A stretch of DNA of 64,000 nt. It comes from Gammaproteobacteria bacterium. GTDB lineage: Bacteria > Pseudomonadota > Gammaproteobacteria > Steroidobacterales > Steroidobacteraceae. Below, piece after piece: positions 17,097 to 25,599 of this stretch. The stretch lies in NCBI GenBank assembly GCA_027365225.1, contig DAHXNV010000006.1, positions 23,822-87,821 of the forward strand, in the 5' to 3' direction. The number at the start of each line of letters is the position of its first letter. The stretch's first letter is position 1. The notes below the pieces were generated by a model. That model ran no database searches. It was not told the origin of the DNA and saw only the letters and a program-made list of their open reading frames with translations. A program made the translations under genes and the position numbers.

Positions 17097-19139
17097 ATGC
17101 AATTGCGAAGTTACATCGCAGGCGAATGGGTGAGCGGCGCGGGCAGCGGCGCGGCGCTGCGCGATGCGAGCACCGGGGAGGTGATCGCCAGCGCCTCGAG
17201 CGACGGTCTCGACTTCGCCGCCGTGCTCGAGCATGCCCGCGCCGTCGGCGGCGCCAATCTGCGCCGCCTGAGCTTTCACGAGCGCGCCGCGCGCCTGAAG
17301 GGGCTCGCCAGATTCCTCACCGAGCACAAGGCGGAGCTCTACGGGCTTTCCTACGCCACCGGAGCGACGCAGGCGGATGCCTGGCTCGATATCGACGGAG
17401 GCATCGGCACGCTGTTCGTCTACGCGAGCAAGGGCATGAAGGAGCTGCCCGACGGATATGTGTACGTCGACGGCCCGACCGAGTCGTTGGCCAAAGGCGG
17501 CAGCTTTCTCGGCCAGCACATTTATCTGCCGCTCGAGGGCGCCGCGGTGCACATCAACGCCTTCAACTTCCCGGTCTGGGGGATGTTGGAGAAACTTGCG
17601 CCGACACTGCTCGCCGGGGTGCCGGCCGTGGTGAAGCCCGCCACGGCCACCGCCTACCTCGCCGAACTCGCCTTTCGGCTGATCATCGACTCCGGTGAGC
17701 TGCCGGAAGGTGCCGTGCAGTTGATCTGCGGGGGGGTCGGTGATCTGTTCGATCACCTGACCTGTCAGGACGCGATTGCCTTCACCGGCTCGGCCTCGAC
17801 CGCGCGCGGGCTGCGCGCCCATCCCCGGGTTCTCGATCGGTCGGTGCGGTTCACGGCCGAGACCGACTCGCTGAACTCCTGCATTCTCGGACCCGATGCC
17901 GGCCCGGGCAGCCCCGAGTTCGATCTGTTCGTGCGGGAAGTGGTGCGGGAGATGACCGTCAAGGCGGGACAGAAGTGCACCGCCATTCGCAAGGCGATCG
18001 TGCCGGCGGCGCACAGCGCCGCGCTGCTCGATGCGCTGCGCGCCGCGCTCGAGCAGGTAGTCATCGGGAACCCGCGCGACGCGACGGTGCGCATGGGGCC
18101 GCTCGCCTCGCTCGCCCAGCGCCGCGAGGTGCTCGCGCAGCTCGGGCGCCTGGCGCGCGAGGCGCGCGTCGTGTGCGGGGGGAGCGCCGCGCCGAAGCTC
18201 ACCGGCGCCGATGCCGAGCGCGGCGCATTCATTGCGCCGACGCTGCTGCGGTGTGACGACGGCGCGCGCGCTCACGCGGTGCACGAGGTCGAGGCCTTTG
18301 GTCCGGTCAGCACGGTGATGACGTACGACACGGTGGAATCGGCCGTGGAGTTGGCGCGCCGTGGCGGGGGGAGCCTGGTCGGCTCGGTGTTTACCGCCGA
18401 CGATGCGCTTGCGGCGCGGCTGGTGCTGGGGCTTGCGCCGCTTCATGGCCGGGTGCTCGTGGTCAACCGCCACTGTGCCAAGGATTCGACCGGCCACGGC
18501 TCGCCGCTGCCGCATCTGGTGCACGGCGGGCCGGGACGGGCCGGCGGCGGTGAGGAGATGGGTGGAATCCGCGGGGTGCTGCACTACATGCAGCGCACGG
18601 CGGTGCAGGGAACGCCCGATGTGCTCAGCGCCGTCATGGGGCGCTGGGTCAGAGGATCCCGGGAACTCGATCCGGGCGTACATCCGTTCCGCCAGCCGTT
18701 CGGCGCGTTGCGCATCGGTGACACGTTCCGCTCCGGTGAGCGGGAGGTGACGCTGCCGGACATCGAGCGCTTCGCGGCGATCTCGGGGGATTACTTCTAT
18801 GCGCACATGGACGAGGCGGCCGCTCGGCGCAATCCGCTCTTCGGCGGCCGGGTCGCGCATGGTTATTTGCTCATCGCGGCCGCGGCAGGCCTGTTCGTCG
18901 ATCCGCCATTGGGCCCGGTGCTGGCCAACTACGGCATCGACGCGCTGCGTTTCACGCAGCCGGTCAAGCCCGGCGATCGGATCAAGGTCCGCCTGACCTG
19001 CAAGGAGAAGTCGCTGCGCGCGGGACAGGGCTATGGCGAGGTGCGTTGGGATACTCAGATCACCAATCAGGATGGCGCGACGGTCGCGCAATACGATGTC
19101 CTGACCCTGGTGAGCGAGCAGGCGGTCCCGGGCGGTTGA
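17097..19139 (+). CDS. paaZ: Oxepin-CoA hydrolase / 3-oxo-5,6-dehydrosuberyl-CoA semialdehyde dehydrogenase PaaZ
   Basis: Fusion enzyme that opens the oxepin-CoA ring and oxidises the resulting aldehyde. The N-terminal aldehyde dehydrogenase domain (about 1-520) has NAFNFPVWGMLEKLAPTLLAG, FTGSASTARG, a catalytic Glu in FTAETDSLNS and catalytic Cys in KAGQKCTAIRK. The C-terminal MaoC-type hot-dog domain (about 540-680) has FAAISGDYFYAHMDE and FGGRVAHGYLL. At 680 residues it matches PaaZ. ATG 17097 has GGGGGAG 6-7 bp upstream. It is the last gene of the paa operon; a strong GC hairpin follows its stop. Confidence 0.95.
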   Translation: MQLRSYIAGEWVSGAGSGAALRDASTGEVIASASSDGLDFAAVLEHARAVGGANLRRLSFHERAARLKGLARFLTEHKAELYGLSYATGATQADAWLDIDGGIGTLFVYASKGMKELPDGYVYVDGPTESLAKGGSFLGQHIYLPLEGAAVHINAFNFPVWGMLEKLAPTLLAGVPAVVKPATATAYLAELAFRLIIDSGELPEGAVQLICGGVGDLFDHLTCQDAIAFTGSASTARGLRAHPRVLDRSVRFTAETDSLNSCILGPDAGPGSPEFDLFVREVVREMTVKAGQKCTAIRKAIVPAAHSAALLDALRAALEQVVIGNPRDATVRMGPLASLAQRREVLAQLGRLAREARVVCGGSAAPKLTGADAERGAFIAPTLLRCDDGARAHAVHEVEAFGPVSTVMTYDTVESAVELARRGGGSLVGSVFTADDALAARLVLGLAPLHGRVLVVNRHCAKDSTGHGSPLPHLVHGGPGRAGGGEEMGGIRGVLHYMQRTAVQGTPDVLSAVMGRWVRGSRELDPGVHPFRQPFGALRIGDTFRSGEREVTLPDIERFAAISGDYFYAHMDEAAARRNPLFGGRVAHGYLLIAAAAGLFVDPPLGPVLANYGIDALRFTQPVKPGDRIKVRLTCKEKSLRAGQGYGEVRWDTQITNQDGATVAQYDVLTLVSEQAVPGG

Positions 19140-19144
19140 GACCC

Positions 19145-19165
19145 CCGGGGGCGCAGCGCCCCCGG
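19145..19165 (+). terminator. GC-rich hairpin after paaZ
   Basis: Arms 19145-19154 and 19156-19165 (CCGGGGGCGC / GCGCCCCCGG) are perfectly complementary around a single A, so about nine base pairs with a three-base loop. It starts 6 bp after the paaZ stop. No T-tract follows, so it could be a weak terminator or an mRNA 3'-end stabiliser. Confidence 0.4.
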
Positions 19166-19543
19166 CGACGCACGGCCGCGCAACATGAGCGCTCCGATCC
19201 GGGCGTGGCCCGGGCATTCTGCGACGGCGTTGTCCCGAGACGAGCCCCGGCGGCGGTGAGGAAAATCGCCGATCGCCCCTTGGGCTCGCTGGGGTCCCTG
19301 GACGGCCTCCCAACAGCGCCGGCGTGAGCGTTGCGTGAAACCGCAGGAGCCCTCGCATCCGCGCATCGTGAGGGCACGCATCCTGTCCAATGGCGCGGCG
19401 GCTCGTAGGCAGGCCGCCTCGAGCCCGCGTGCGCACGCCTTGAGTTAACCGTTTCCGGCCGCATCTCTTGGGCATGAGCGGCCGGCGCCGAAGCCGGCTC
19501 GCGCGGCAGTGGGCGGTGCATCTGCCGCTTCGGAGCGTGGCGC
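19166..19543. other. Intergenic region upstream of hsp20
   Basis: No supportable gene. Short plus-strand frames here are arginine-rich and lack a domain. The right part holds the sigma-32-type promoter at 19439-19466, and the remaining roughly 70 bp would be the hsp20 leader. Confidence 0.5.
19439..19466 (+). promoter_or_regulatory. Candidate sigma-32 heat-shock promoter for hsp20-lon
   Basis: CTTGAG (19439-19444), 14-bp spacer, then CCGCATCT (19459-19466). Compared with the RpoH consensus CTTGAA-N(11-16)-CCCCATNT this matches 5 of 6 in the -35 and all but one base in the -10. It faces a small heat-shock gene and lon, the expected kind of regulon. Transcription would start near 19473, about 70 bp before the first codon. 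Confidence 0.62.
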
Positions 19544-19963
19544 ATGAGCAGCGAGCGAGAATACGGGTGGATGTGGGACGAGGCTTGCGAGCGGGTGGAC
19601 GCCGCCGAGCGGGCCCAGCGGGGGCTGCTGCGTTACGTGGGGCCCGGAGCCGATGCGGCGGTGTGGGCGCCGCCGGTGGACATTCAGGAGATTGCCGAGG
19701 GGGTGGTGGTCGTGTTCGCGCTGCCGGGTGTTGCGCTCGAGGACATCGAGCTGCGGCTCGAGCCCGCCGCGCTCCTCGTCAGGGCCGAGCGGCGCTGGAA
19801 GCTCGCCCACCCGGACGCGCTGATCCGCCGTCTGGAGATTCCATATGGGAGTTTCGTCCGCCGGATTCCGCTCTCGGGCGTGCCGCTGGTCCTCTCGGCC
19901 ACCCGTTACGAGTACGGTTGTCTCGAGGTGCGCCTGGTGCGGGCGATGGAGAGTGATTTATGA
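19544..19963 (+). CDS. Hsp20/alpha-crystallin family small heat-shock protein
   Basis: ATP-independent chaperone that would hold unfolding proteins. The 139-residue protein has an alpha-crystallin-like core at about 45-135: PPVDIQEIAEGVVVVFALPGV, EDIELRLEPAALLVRAERRW, IPYGSFVRRIPLS and the late ATRYEYGCLEVRL, a variant of the usual A-x-x-x-(N/D)-G-x-L motif. No C-terminal I-x-I motif is seen, which is often needed for large oligomers. ATG 19544 has GGAG 8 bp upstream. Its stop overlaps the lon start (ATGA at 19960-19963), so Lon synthesis is coupled to it. This suggests a chaperone that hands substrates to the protease. Confidence 0.82.
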   Translation: MSSEREYGWMWDEACERVDAAERAQRGLLRYVGPGADAAVWAPPVDIQEIAEGVVVVFALPGVALEDIELRLEPAALLVRAERRWKLAHPDALIRRLEIPYGSFVRRIPLSGVPLVLSATRYEYGCLEVRLVRAMESDL

Positions 19964-22377
19964 CGGACCTATCGAACGCGTCCTCGGGGCCGAGCGGCGA
20001 GCTGCCGCCGCTGCCGGCAGATGTGGTGCCGATCGTTGCACTGCGCAACGTGGTGCTGTTTCCCGGCATCGTCTTGCCGGTGACGCTCGGACGGCAGGAG
20101 AGCATCGCCGCGGCGCAGGACGCGGTGCGCACCGGGCGCAAGGTCGGCTTGCTGCTGCAGCGGGATCCGGCGCTCGAGAAGCCGGCCGCGAGTGATTTGT
20201 ACGACGTGGGCGTGCTTGCCACGGTGGTTCGTTACATCACCGGGAACGATGGCGCCCATCACCTGGTCTGCCAGGGCGAGAGCCGATTCCGGCTCGCGCA
20301 AATGGTGCGCGAGCAGCCGTTCCTCGCCGCGCGCGTCGAGTCGATCGCCGAGCCGCAGGCCACGGGTGCGGACATCGAGGCCCGCAGGGAAGTCTTGAAA
20401 GAGCGCGCCGTGGAGGCATTGTCGCTGCTGCCGCAGGCGCCCGCGGAGCTGGTGCGAATGGTCCGGGGCATCGAGTCCGCCGGGCAGCTCGCCGACCTCA
20501 TCGTCAGCTTCATGGAGGTCAAGGCGGGAGAAAAGCAGGATGTGCTCGAGACCGTCGATTTACGCGAACGCCTCGACAAGGTCATGAAGATCCTGACCCA
20601 TCGCCTGGAGGTGCTGAAAGTCACGCGCGAGATCGCCGAGCAGACTCAGGCGGCCCTCGGTGAGCGCCAGCGCGAGGCGGTGCTGCGCGAGCAGCTGCAC
20701 CAGCTGCAGAAGGAGCTCGGCGAGGGCGAGGGCGAGGGGAGCGAGTTCGCCGAGCTCGACCGGGCGGTCGAGGACGCCCACATGCCGCCCGACGTCGAGG
20801 AGCAGGCGCGCAAGGAGCTCAACCGGCTGCGCCGCATGAGCGAGGCGAGCCCCGAATACGGCATGGTGCGCACCTATCTTGACTGGCTGGTCGCGCTGCC
20901 GTGGAGCAAGTCGGACGCCGAGGACATCGACATCGAGCGCGCGCGCAAGGTACTCGAGGAGGATCACTACGGCCTGGAGAAGATCAAACGGCGGATCCTG
21001 GAGTACCTGGCGGTGCGCAAGCTCAATCCGCACGGCCGCAGTCCGATTCTGTGCTTCGTCGGGCCACCGGGCGTCGGCAAGACCTCGCTCGGGCAGAGTG
21101 TGGCGCGTGCGCTCGGCCTGAAGTTCGTGCGCGCGAGCCTCGGCGGCGTGCACGATGAGGCGGAGATCCGCGGTCACCGGCGCACCTACATCGGGGCGTT
21201 GCCCGGCAACATCATCCAGGGCATACGCAAAGCCGGTACGCGTAATCCCGTATTCATGCTCGATGAGATCGACAAGGTCGGCGCGAGCTTCCAGGGCGAT
21301 CCGGCCTCGGCGCTGCTCGAGGTGCTCGATCCGGAGCAGAACTCGACCTTTCGCGACAACTACCTCGGTCTGCCCTTTGACCTGCGGCACGTGCTGTTCA
21401 TCGCGACCGCAAACGTGCTCGAGACGATTCCGGGACCGCTGCGCGACCGCATGGAGGTCATTCAACTGACCGGCTACACCGATGAGGAGAAGCTCGAGAT
21501 CGCGCGGCGCTATCTGCTGCCGCGCCAGCTCGAGGCGAATGGGCTCGAGGGCGCGCAGGTGCAAATCGCGGATGCGGCGCTGCTGCGGATCATTCACGAG
21601 TACACCCGCGAATCGGGGTGCCGGAACCTCGAGCGGGAGATCGGCGCGCTGTTGCGCAGCGCGGCCATGCGGATCGCCGAGGGCAAGGCGAGCGCGGTGC
21701 GCTTCGAGGGCGAGAACGTGCCCGAGGTGCTCGGTCCGGCGCGGTTCGAGAACGAGGTCGCACAGCGCACGTCGGTGCCGGGCGTGGCGACCGGGCTGGC
21801 TTGGACGCCGGTCGGGGGCGACATCCTGTTCATCGAGGCGGCGCGCCTGCCCGGCACCGGCAAGCTGATCCTGACCGGTCAGCTCGGTGATGTCATGAAG
21901 GAGTCCGCCCAGGCGGCGCTCAGTCTCGTCAAGGCGCAGGCCGAGGAACTCGCCATCGATCCGCAGCTGTTCGACCGGAGCGACATCCACGTGCACGTGC
22001 CGGCCGGGGCGATCCCCAAGGACGGTCCGAGCGCCGGCGTTGCGATGTACGTCGCGCTGGCCTCGCTGCTGAGGCGCCAGTCGGTGTCCCCGGATGTCGC
22101 CATGACCGGTGAGATCAGCTTGCGCGGCCTGGTGTTGCCGGTGGGCGGCATCAAGGAGAAGACCATTGCGGCCGCGCGTGCCGGCATACGCAAGGTCATC
22201 CTGCCGGCGCGCAACCGGCGTGATCTGGAGGAAATCCCCGCGAGCGTGCGCGCCACACTGCAGTTCGTGTGGGTCGAGGAGGTCTCGGGGGCGCTCGAGG
22301 AGGCGCTCGGCTCACCCGCCGATGCCCGCAAGTCCCCGGGCCGTGGCCCGGGGGACGCGCAGCGCACGGCGGCCTGA
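19960..22377 (+). CDS. lon: ATP-dependent protease Lon
   Basis: AAA+ serine protease that degrades misfolded and regulatory proteins in the cytoplasm. Domains in order: N-terminal substrate-binding LON domain (about 20-215, starting VVPIVALRNVVLFPGIVLPV), coiled-coil (about 220-290), AAA+ module with Walker A GPPGVGKTSLG (about 370) and Walker B VFMLDEIDKVG (about 430), and the protease domain with catalytic Ser in KDGPSAGVAMY (about 694) and Lys in GGIKEKTIAAARAG (about 737). At 805 residues it is standard LonA size. The usual clpP-clpX neighbourhood is absent; instead it is fused by overlap to hsp20. It could be a second, heat-induced Lon in this genome. Confidence 0.95.
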   Translation: MTDLSNASSGPSGELPPLPADVVPIVALRNVVLFPGIVLPVTLGRQESIAAAQDAVRTGRKVGLLLQRDPALEKPAASDLYDVGVLATVVRYITGNDGAHHLVCQGESRFRLAQMVREQPFLAARVESIAEPQATGADIEARREVLKERAVEALSLLPQAPAELVRMVRGIESAGQLADLIVSFMEVKAGEKQDVLETVDLRERLDKVMKILTHRLEVLKVTREIAEQTQAALGERQREAVLREQLHQLQKELGEGEGEGSEFAELDRAVEDAHMPPDVEEQARKELNRLRRMSEASPEYGMVRTYLDWLVALPWSKSDAEDIDIERARKVLEEDHYGLEKIKRRILEYLAVRKLNPHGRSPILCFVGPPGVGKTSLGQSVARALGLKFVRASLGGVHDEAEIRGHRRTYIGALPGNIIQGIRKAGTRNPVFMLDEIDKVGASFQGDPASALLEVLDPEQNSTFRDNYLGLPFDLRHVLFIATANVLETIPGPLRDRMEVIQLTGYTDEEKLEIARRYLLPRQLEANGLEGAQVQIADAALLRIIHEYTRESGCRNLEREIGALLRSAAMRIAEGKASAVRFEGENVPEVLGPARFENEVAQRTSVPGVATGLAWTPVGGDILFIEAARLPGTGKLILTGQLGDVMKESAQAALSLVKAQAEELAIDPQLFDRSDIHVHVPAGAIPKDGPSAGVAMYVALASLLRRQSVSPDVAMTGEISLRGLVLPVGGIKEKTIAAARAGIRKVILPARNRRDLEEIPASVRATLQFVWVEEVSGALEEALGSPADARKSPGRGPGDAQRTAA

Positions 22378-22394
22378 GCCGCGATCGGCCGGCT

Positions 22395-22409
22395 AGCCGC
22401 TGCGCGGCT
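22395..22409. terminator. Small hairpin between convergent lon and wrbA
   Basis: AGCCGC-TGC-GCGGCT at 22395-22409 gives a six-pair stem with a three-base loop in the 57-bp gap between two converging genes. It lacks T-tracts on both sides, so termination is only suggested by position. Confidence 0.3.
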
Positions 22410-22434
22410 CGGTGGTTGGCCTCGGGTGGTGCAT

Positions 22435-23067
22435 CTACTGCGGGCCCGGACCACGCTCGCCCGCCCCGTTCACCAGTCGGGCGGCGATCTCGGCGACGTG
22501 TCGGCCTTGGAAGCGTGCGCCGGCAAGCTCGTTCTCGCTCGGTCGACGCGAGCCATCCCCCCCGGCGAGGGTCGTGGCGCCGTAGGGACTGCCGCCGCTG
22601 ATCTCGTCCATGCGGGTCAGGCCCGCAAAGGTGTACGGCAGACCCACGATGATCATCCCCTGATGCAGCAGGGTGTTGTGGAAGCTCGTGATCGTGGTCT
22701 CCTGGCCGCCGTGCTGGGTCGCGGTCGACACGAACACACTGCCGACTTTGCCGACCAGGGCGCCCTTGGCCCAAAGACCGCCGGTCTGATCGAGAAAATT
22801 GCGCATCTGCGCGGCCATGTTGCCAAAGCGCGTCGGCGTGCCGAAGATGATGGCGTCGTAGTCGGCCAGCTCATCGACACTGGCGACTGGCGCCTTTTGC
22901 TCGCTCTTCATACCCGCCTTGCGGGCGGTTTCCTCCGGCACCAATTCCGCAACGCGCTTCACGCTCACCACGCTGCCGCGCACAGCCGCCGCGCCCTCGG
23001 CCACGGCTTCGGCCATACGTTCGATGTGACCGTAGGACGAGTAATACAAAACGAGAACTTTGGCCAT
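22435..23067 (-). CDS. wrbA: NAD(P)H:quinone oxidoreductase WrbA
   Basis: Flavodoxin-like FMN enzyme that reduces quinones by two electrons and limits oxidative stress. The 210-residue protein begins [22 protein letters not shown] (FMN phosphate loop). It contains [22 protein letters not shown], the family-specific [12 protein letters not shown], and [11 protein letters not shown] near residue 160. ATG 23067 has GGAG about 9 bp upstream; an in-frame ATG 9 bp earlier sits too close to that site. A TATACT -10-like element is near 23101-23106 on this strand. It is divergent from the TAXI gene. Confidence 0.93.
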   Translation of the reverse strand: MAKVLVLYYSSYGHIERMAEAVAEGAAAVRGSVVSVKRVAELVPEETARKAGMKSEQKAPVASVDELADYDAIIFGTPTRFGNMAAQMRNFLDQTGGLWAKGALVGKVGSVFVSTATQHGGQETTITSFHNTLLHQGMIIVGLPYTFAGLTRMDEISGGSPYGATTLAGGDGSRRPSENELAGARFQGRHVAEIAARLVNGAGERGPGPQ

Positions 23068-23151
23068 GCTTGGCATCTCCTGCGCTGACTTGACGGCAGA
23101 GTATACGACCGCGCAGGCGCGCCGTCGTGGCTTTGGTAGACTCGCCTGGGC

Positions 23152-24555
23152 ATGGAACCGAAGCGGCAACCGGAGGATTCGGGGCAGCGCAGGAGCGCCG
23201 AGCGCGGCTTCGCGCCGAAGATCACCACCATCTCCTGGGGTGATCTGGTGGACGCGCTGGTGCCCATCCTGCTGATCAGCGCCGTGGCGATCTGGTTGAC
23301 GGTGCATTTCACACAGCCGGAAACACCGCGGACTTTGACGATGAGCGGCGGGCCGCCGGGCAGCAGCTTCGCGATCGACGCCGAGCGCTTCAAGACGATA
23401 CTGGCCCGCAGCGGCGTCACGCTGCACGTCCTGCCCTCGCGGGGCTCGGCCGAGAATCTGCAGCGGCTGAACGCCGCGCACTCCGGGGTGGACATCGCGC
23501 TGGTGCGCTCGACCACCCTCCTGTCCGCAACGGCCGGGCCCGCGGCGCCGGACAAGCCGAACCGCTCCAACCGCCTCGTCTCCCTCGGCAGCATGTTCTA
23601 TCAGCCGCTGACCGTCTTCTACCGCGGCCGCCGGCTGCAGCGGCTCGCGCAGCTGCGCGGCGAGCGCATCGCCATCGGCAAGCCCGGCAGCGGTGCGCGC
23701 CAGCTCGCGCTGGCGCTGCTGAAGGCCAACGGCATCGTTCCCGGCGGGCCCACCCGGCTGCTCGGGCTCACCGGGACTGCGGCGCGCGAGGCGCTGCTGG
23801 CCGGGCGGGTCGATGCGATCTTCCTGACCGGGGATTCGACCCCGCCGTCGGTCATCGACAAGATGCTGCGCACGAGCGGCATCCGGCTGTTCGCCTTCAC
23901 TCAGGCCAACGCCTACGTGCGGCGCTTTCCGCTGCTGCACAAGCTGAGCATTCCAGCCGGCACCTTCGACCTGGCGCGCAACCTCCCTCGCCGGCGAATC
24001 ACGCTGCTCGCCGCGGCCGTCGAGCTGATCGCGCACAAGAATCTGCGTCCGGCGTTGTGCGATCTGCTGATCCAGACGGCTCGGCGCATCTACGGCCGCC
24101 CCAGCGTGCTGCACGCGGCGCGCGAGTTTCCCAACACCTCCACCTATCGCTACCGGCTCGACCGGCAGGCGGCCCGCTATTACAAAACGGGCGACAAGAG
24201 CTTCATGTACCGGTATCTGCCGTTCTGGCTGGCGAGTCTGCTCAGCCGTATCGCGGTGGTGATGGTGCCGATCGTCGTAGTGCTCATCCCCGGGCTCGCC
24301 TATGTGCCGCAGCTGTACGGTTGGCGGGTCAAGCGCCGTATCCACCGCCGCTACGCGGAACTGATGGCCCTGGAGCGCGAATCGCTCGAGCCGCTGACAG
24401 CGGCGCGGCGGCTGGCGCTGCTCGAGCGCCTGCACGCCATCGAGCGGGCGGTGATCCTGCGGCGGATGCCGGGCTCGCATGCCGAGCAGCTCTATCAGCT
24501 GCGCGCCCGGATCGGCTTCGTGCGCGAGATCCTCGCCCGTCCGGTCCCGGACTGA
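23152..24555 (+). CDS. Membrane-anchored TAXI-family solute receptor
   Basis: Solute-binding protein of the TRAP-associated extracytoplasmic immunogenic (TAXI) family, 467 residues. One transmembrane helix near residues 34-54 ([19 protein letters not shown]) anchors the periplasmic domain, which shows the TAXI-like start [17 protein letters not shown] and repeated [19 protein letters not shown] elements. A second hydrophobic segment at about 365-390 precedes a basic cytoplasmic-looking tail with a coiled-coil-like stretch ([23 protein letters not shown]). Classical TAXI receptors have a cleavable signal and sit next to TRAP DctM/DctQ genes; none is here. The protein may act as a membrane sensor or adaptor instead of a transporter subunit. 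The family call rests on motif resemblance. Confidence 0.75.
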   Translation: MEPKRQPEDSGQRRSAERGFAPKITTISWGDLVDALVPILLISAVAIWLTVHFTQPETPRTLTMSGGPPGSSFAIDAERFKTILARSGVTLHVLPSRGSAENLQRLNAAHSGVDIALVRSTTLLSATAGPAAPDKPNRSNRLVSLGSMFYQPLTVFYRGRRLQRLAQLRGERIAIGKPGSGARQLALALLKANGIVPGGPTRLLGLTGTAAREALLAGRVDAIFLTGDSTPPSVIDKMLRTSGIRLFAFTQANAYVRRFPLLHKLSIPAGTFDLARNLPRRRITLLAAAVELIAHKNLRPALCDLLIQTARRIYGRPSVLHAAREFPNTSTYRYRLDRQAARYYKTGDKSFMYRYLPFWLASLLSRIAVVMVPIVVVLIPGLAYVPQLYGWRVKRRIHRRYAELMALERESLEPLTAARRLALLERLHAIERAVILRRMPGSHAEQLYQLRARIGFVREILARPVPD

Positions 24556-24567
24556 CGCGCCGGCCGA

Positions 24568-25599
24568 TCACGCCGGCATCACGAGGCGCACGTCGATCGG
24601 CTCGCCTCGCTTGGGCGGCGGCGCGCACTGCGCAAGTCCCTTCTGCGCGAGCCATTCCCGGTTGAACAGGCGCGACTGGTACTTCGCGCCGCCGTCGCAC
24701 AGCACCGTCACCACCGTGTGGCCCGGGCCGAGCTCTTCGGCCACGCGCGCGGCGGCGGCCACGTTGATGCCGCTGGTGCTCCCGAGGAAAAGCCCCTCTT
24801 CGTACAGGAGGCGGTAGAGGTGGCCGACGGTCTCGCTGTCCTCGATATGGACCGCGGCGTCGATCGGCGCGCCCTCGAGGTTGGCCGTGACCCGGCCGAT
24901 GCCGATCCCCTCGGTGATCGAGCCCGAGCCGGTCGCCTTGAGCGTGCCGCTGCGCACGTATTCATACAGGCTGCTGCCGGGAGGATCGGCGAGCACGCAG
25001 CGCACGGCCTTGCGCTTGGACTTGAGGAAATGGCTCACGCCGGCGAAGGTGCCGCCGGTGCCCGCGGCGCAGGTGAACGCGTCGATCCGTCCGCCGGTCT
25101 GCGCCCAGATCTCCGGGCCGGTGGTGTCGATGTGCGCCTGGCGGTTGACGGTGTTGTCGAACTGGTTGGCCCAGATTGCGTTGGATAGATGCGCCGCGAG
25201 GCGTTGTGCGACCTTCTGGTACTGGTTGGGATTGCTGTACGGCACCGCCGCGACCGTGTGCACCTCGGCGCCGAGGGTGCTCAGCAGGCGGTATTTCTCC
25301 GGTGACTGGTTGTCGGGCATCACGATGACGCAGCGGTAGCCTCGGGCATTGCACACATGCGCCAGGCCGATCCCGGTGTTGCCCGCAGTGCCTTCGACGA
25401 CCGTGCCGCCGGGGACGAGGGCGCCGCTGCGTTCGGCGGCGAGCACGATGGCGCGCGCCGCGCGATCCTTGACCGAGCCGCCGGGGTTGAGGAACTCGGC
25501 CTTGCCGAGCACCTCGCAACCGGTCGCTTCGCTGAGACGTCTGAGCCGGATGAGCGGCGTCTGGCCAACCGTTGCGATAAACCCATCGTCAATGCTCAC
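24568..25599 (-). CDS. PLP-dependent cysteine synthase family protein
   Basis: Makes cysteine from an activated serine and sulfide, the last step of sulfate assimilation. The PLP lysine is in EFLNPGGSVKDRAAR (about residue 45), the substrate loop is VEGTAGNTGIGLAH, and the PLP-phosphate loop is AGTGGTFAG. GSTSGINVAAA follows near residue 275. GTG 25599 was selected because GGAGG lies 7 bp upstream; it overlaps the end of cysG by 11 bp. At 343 residues it is about 20-30 longer than E. coli CysK. It is last in cysH-cysG-cysK order, so coupling of sulfide supply with cysteine formation is likely. No serine acetyltransferase gene is nearby. Confidence 0.92.
   Translation of the reverse strand: MSIDDGFIATVGQTPLIRLRRLSEATGCEVLGKAEFLNPGGSVKDRAARAIVLAAERSGALVPGGTVVEGTAGNTGIGLAHVCNARGYRCVIVMPDNQSPEKYRLLSTLGAEVHTVAAVPYSNPNQYQKVAQRLAAHLSNAIWANQFDNTVNRQAHIDTTGPEIWAQTGGRIDAFTCAAGTGGTFAGVSHFLKSKRKAVRCVLADPPGSSLYEYVRSGTLKATGSGSITEGIGIGRVTANLEGAPIDAAVHIEDSETVGHLYRLLYEEGLFLGSTSGINVAAAARVAEELGPGHTVVTVLCDGGAKYQSRLFNREWLAQKGLAQCAPPPKRGEPIDVRLVMPA

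Noticed and set aside
19145..19165. Classical Rho-independent terminator after paaZ
   Set aside because: Hairpin is strong but no T-tract follows, so I list it only as a possible terminator.
15177..19475. Open frame of about 1430 codons on the minus strand opposite paaD-paaZ
   Set aside because: Antisense of well-identified paa genes. The translation is Arg/His/Pro-rich with no domain, typical of GC-rich codon shadowing.
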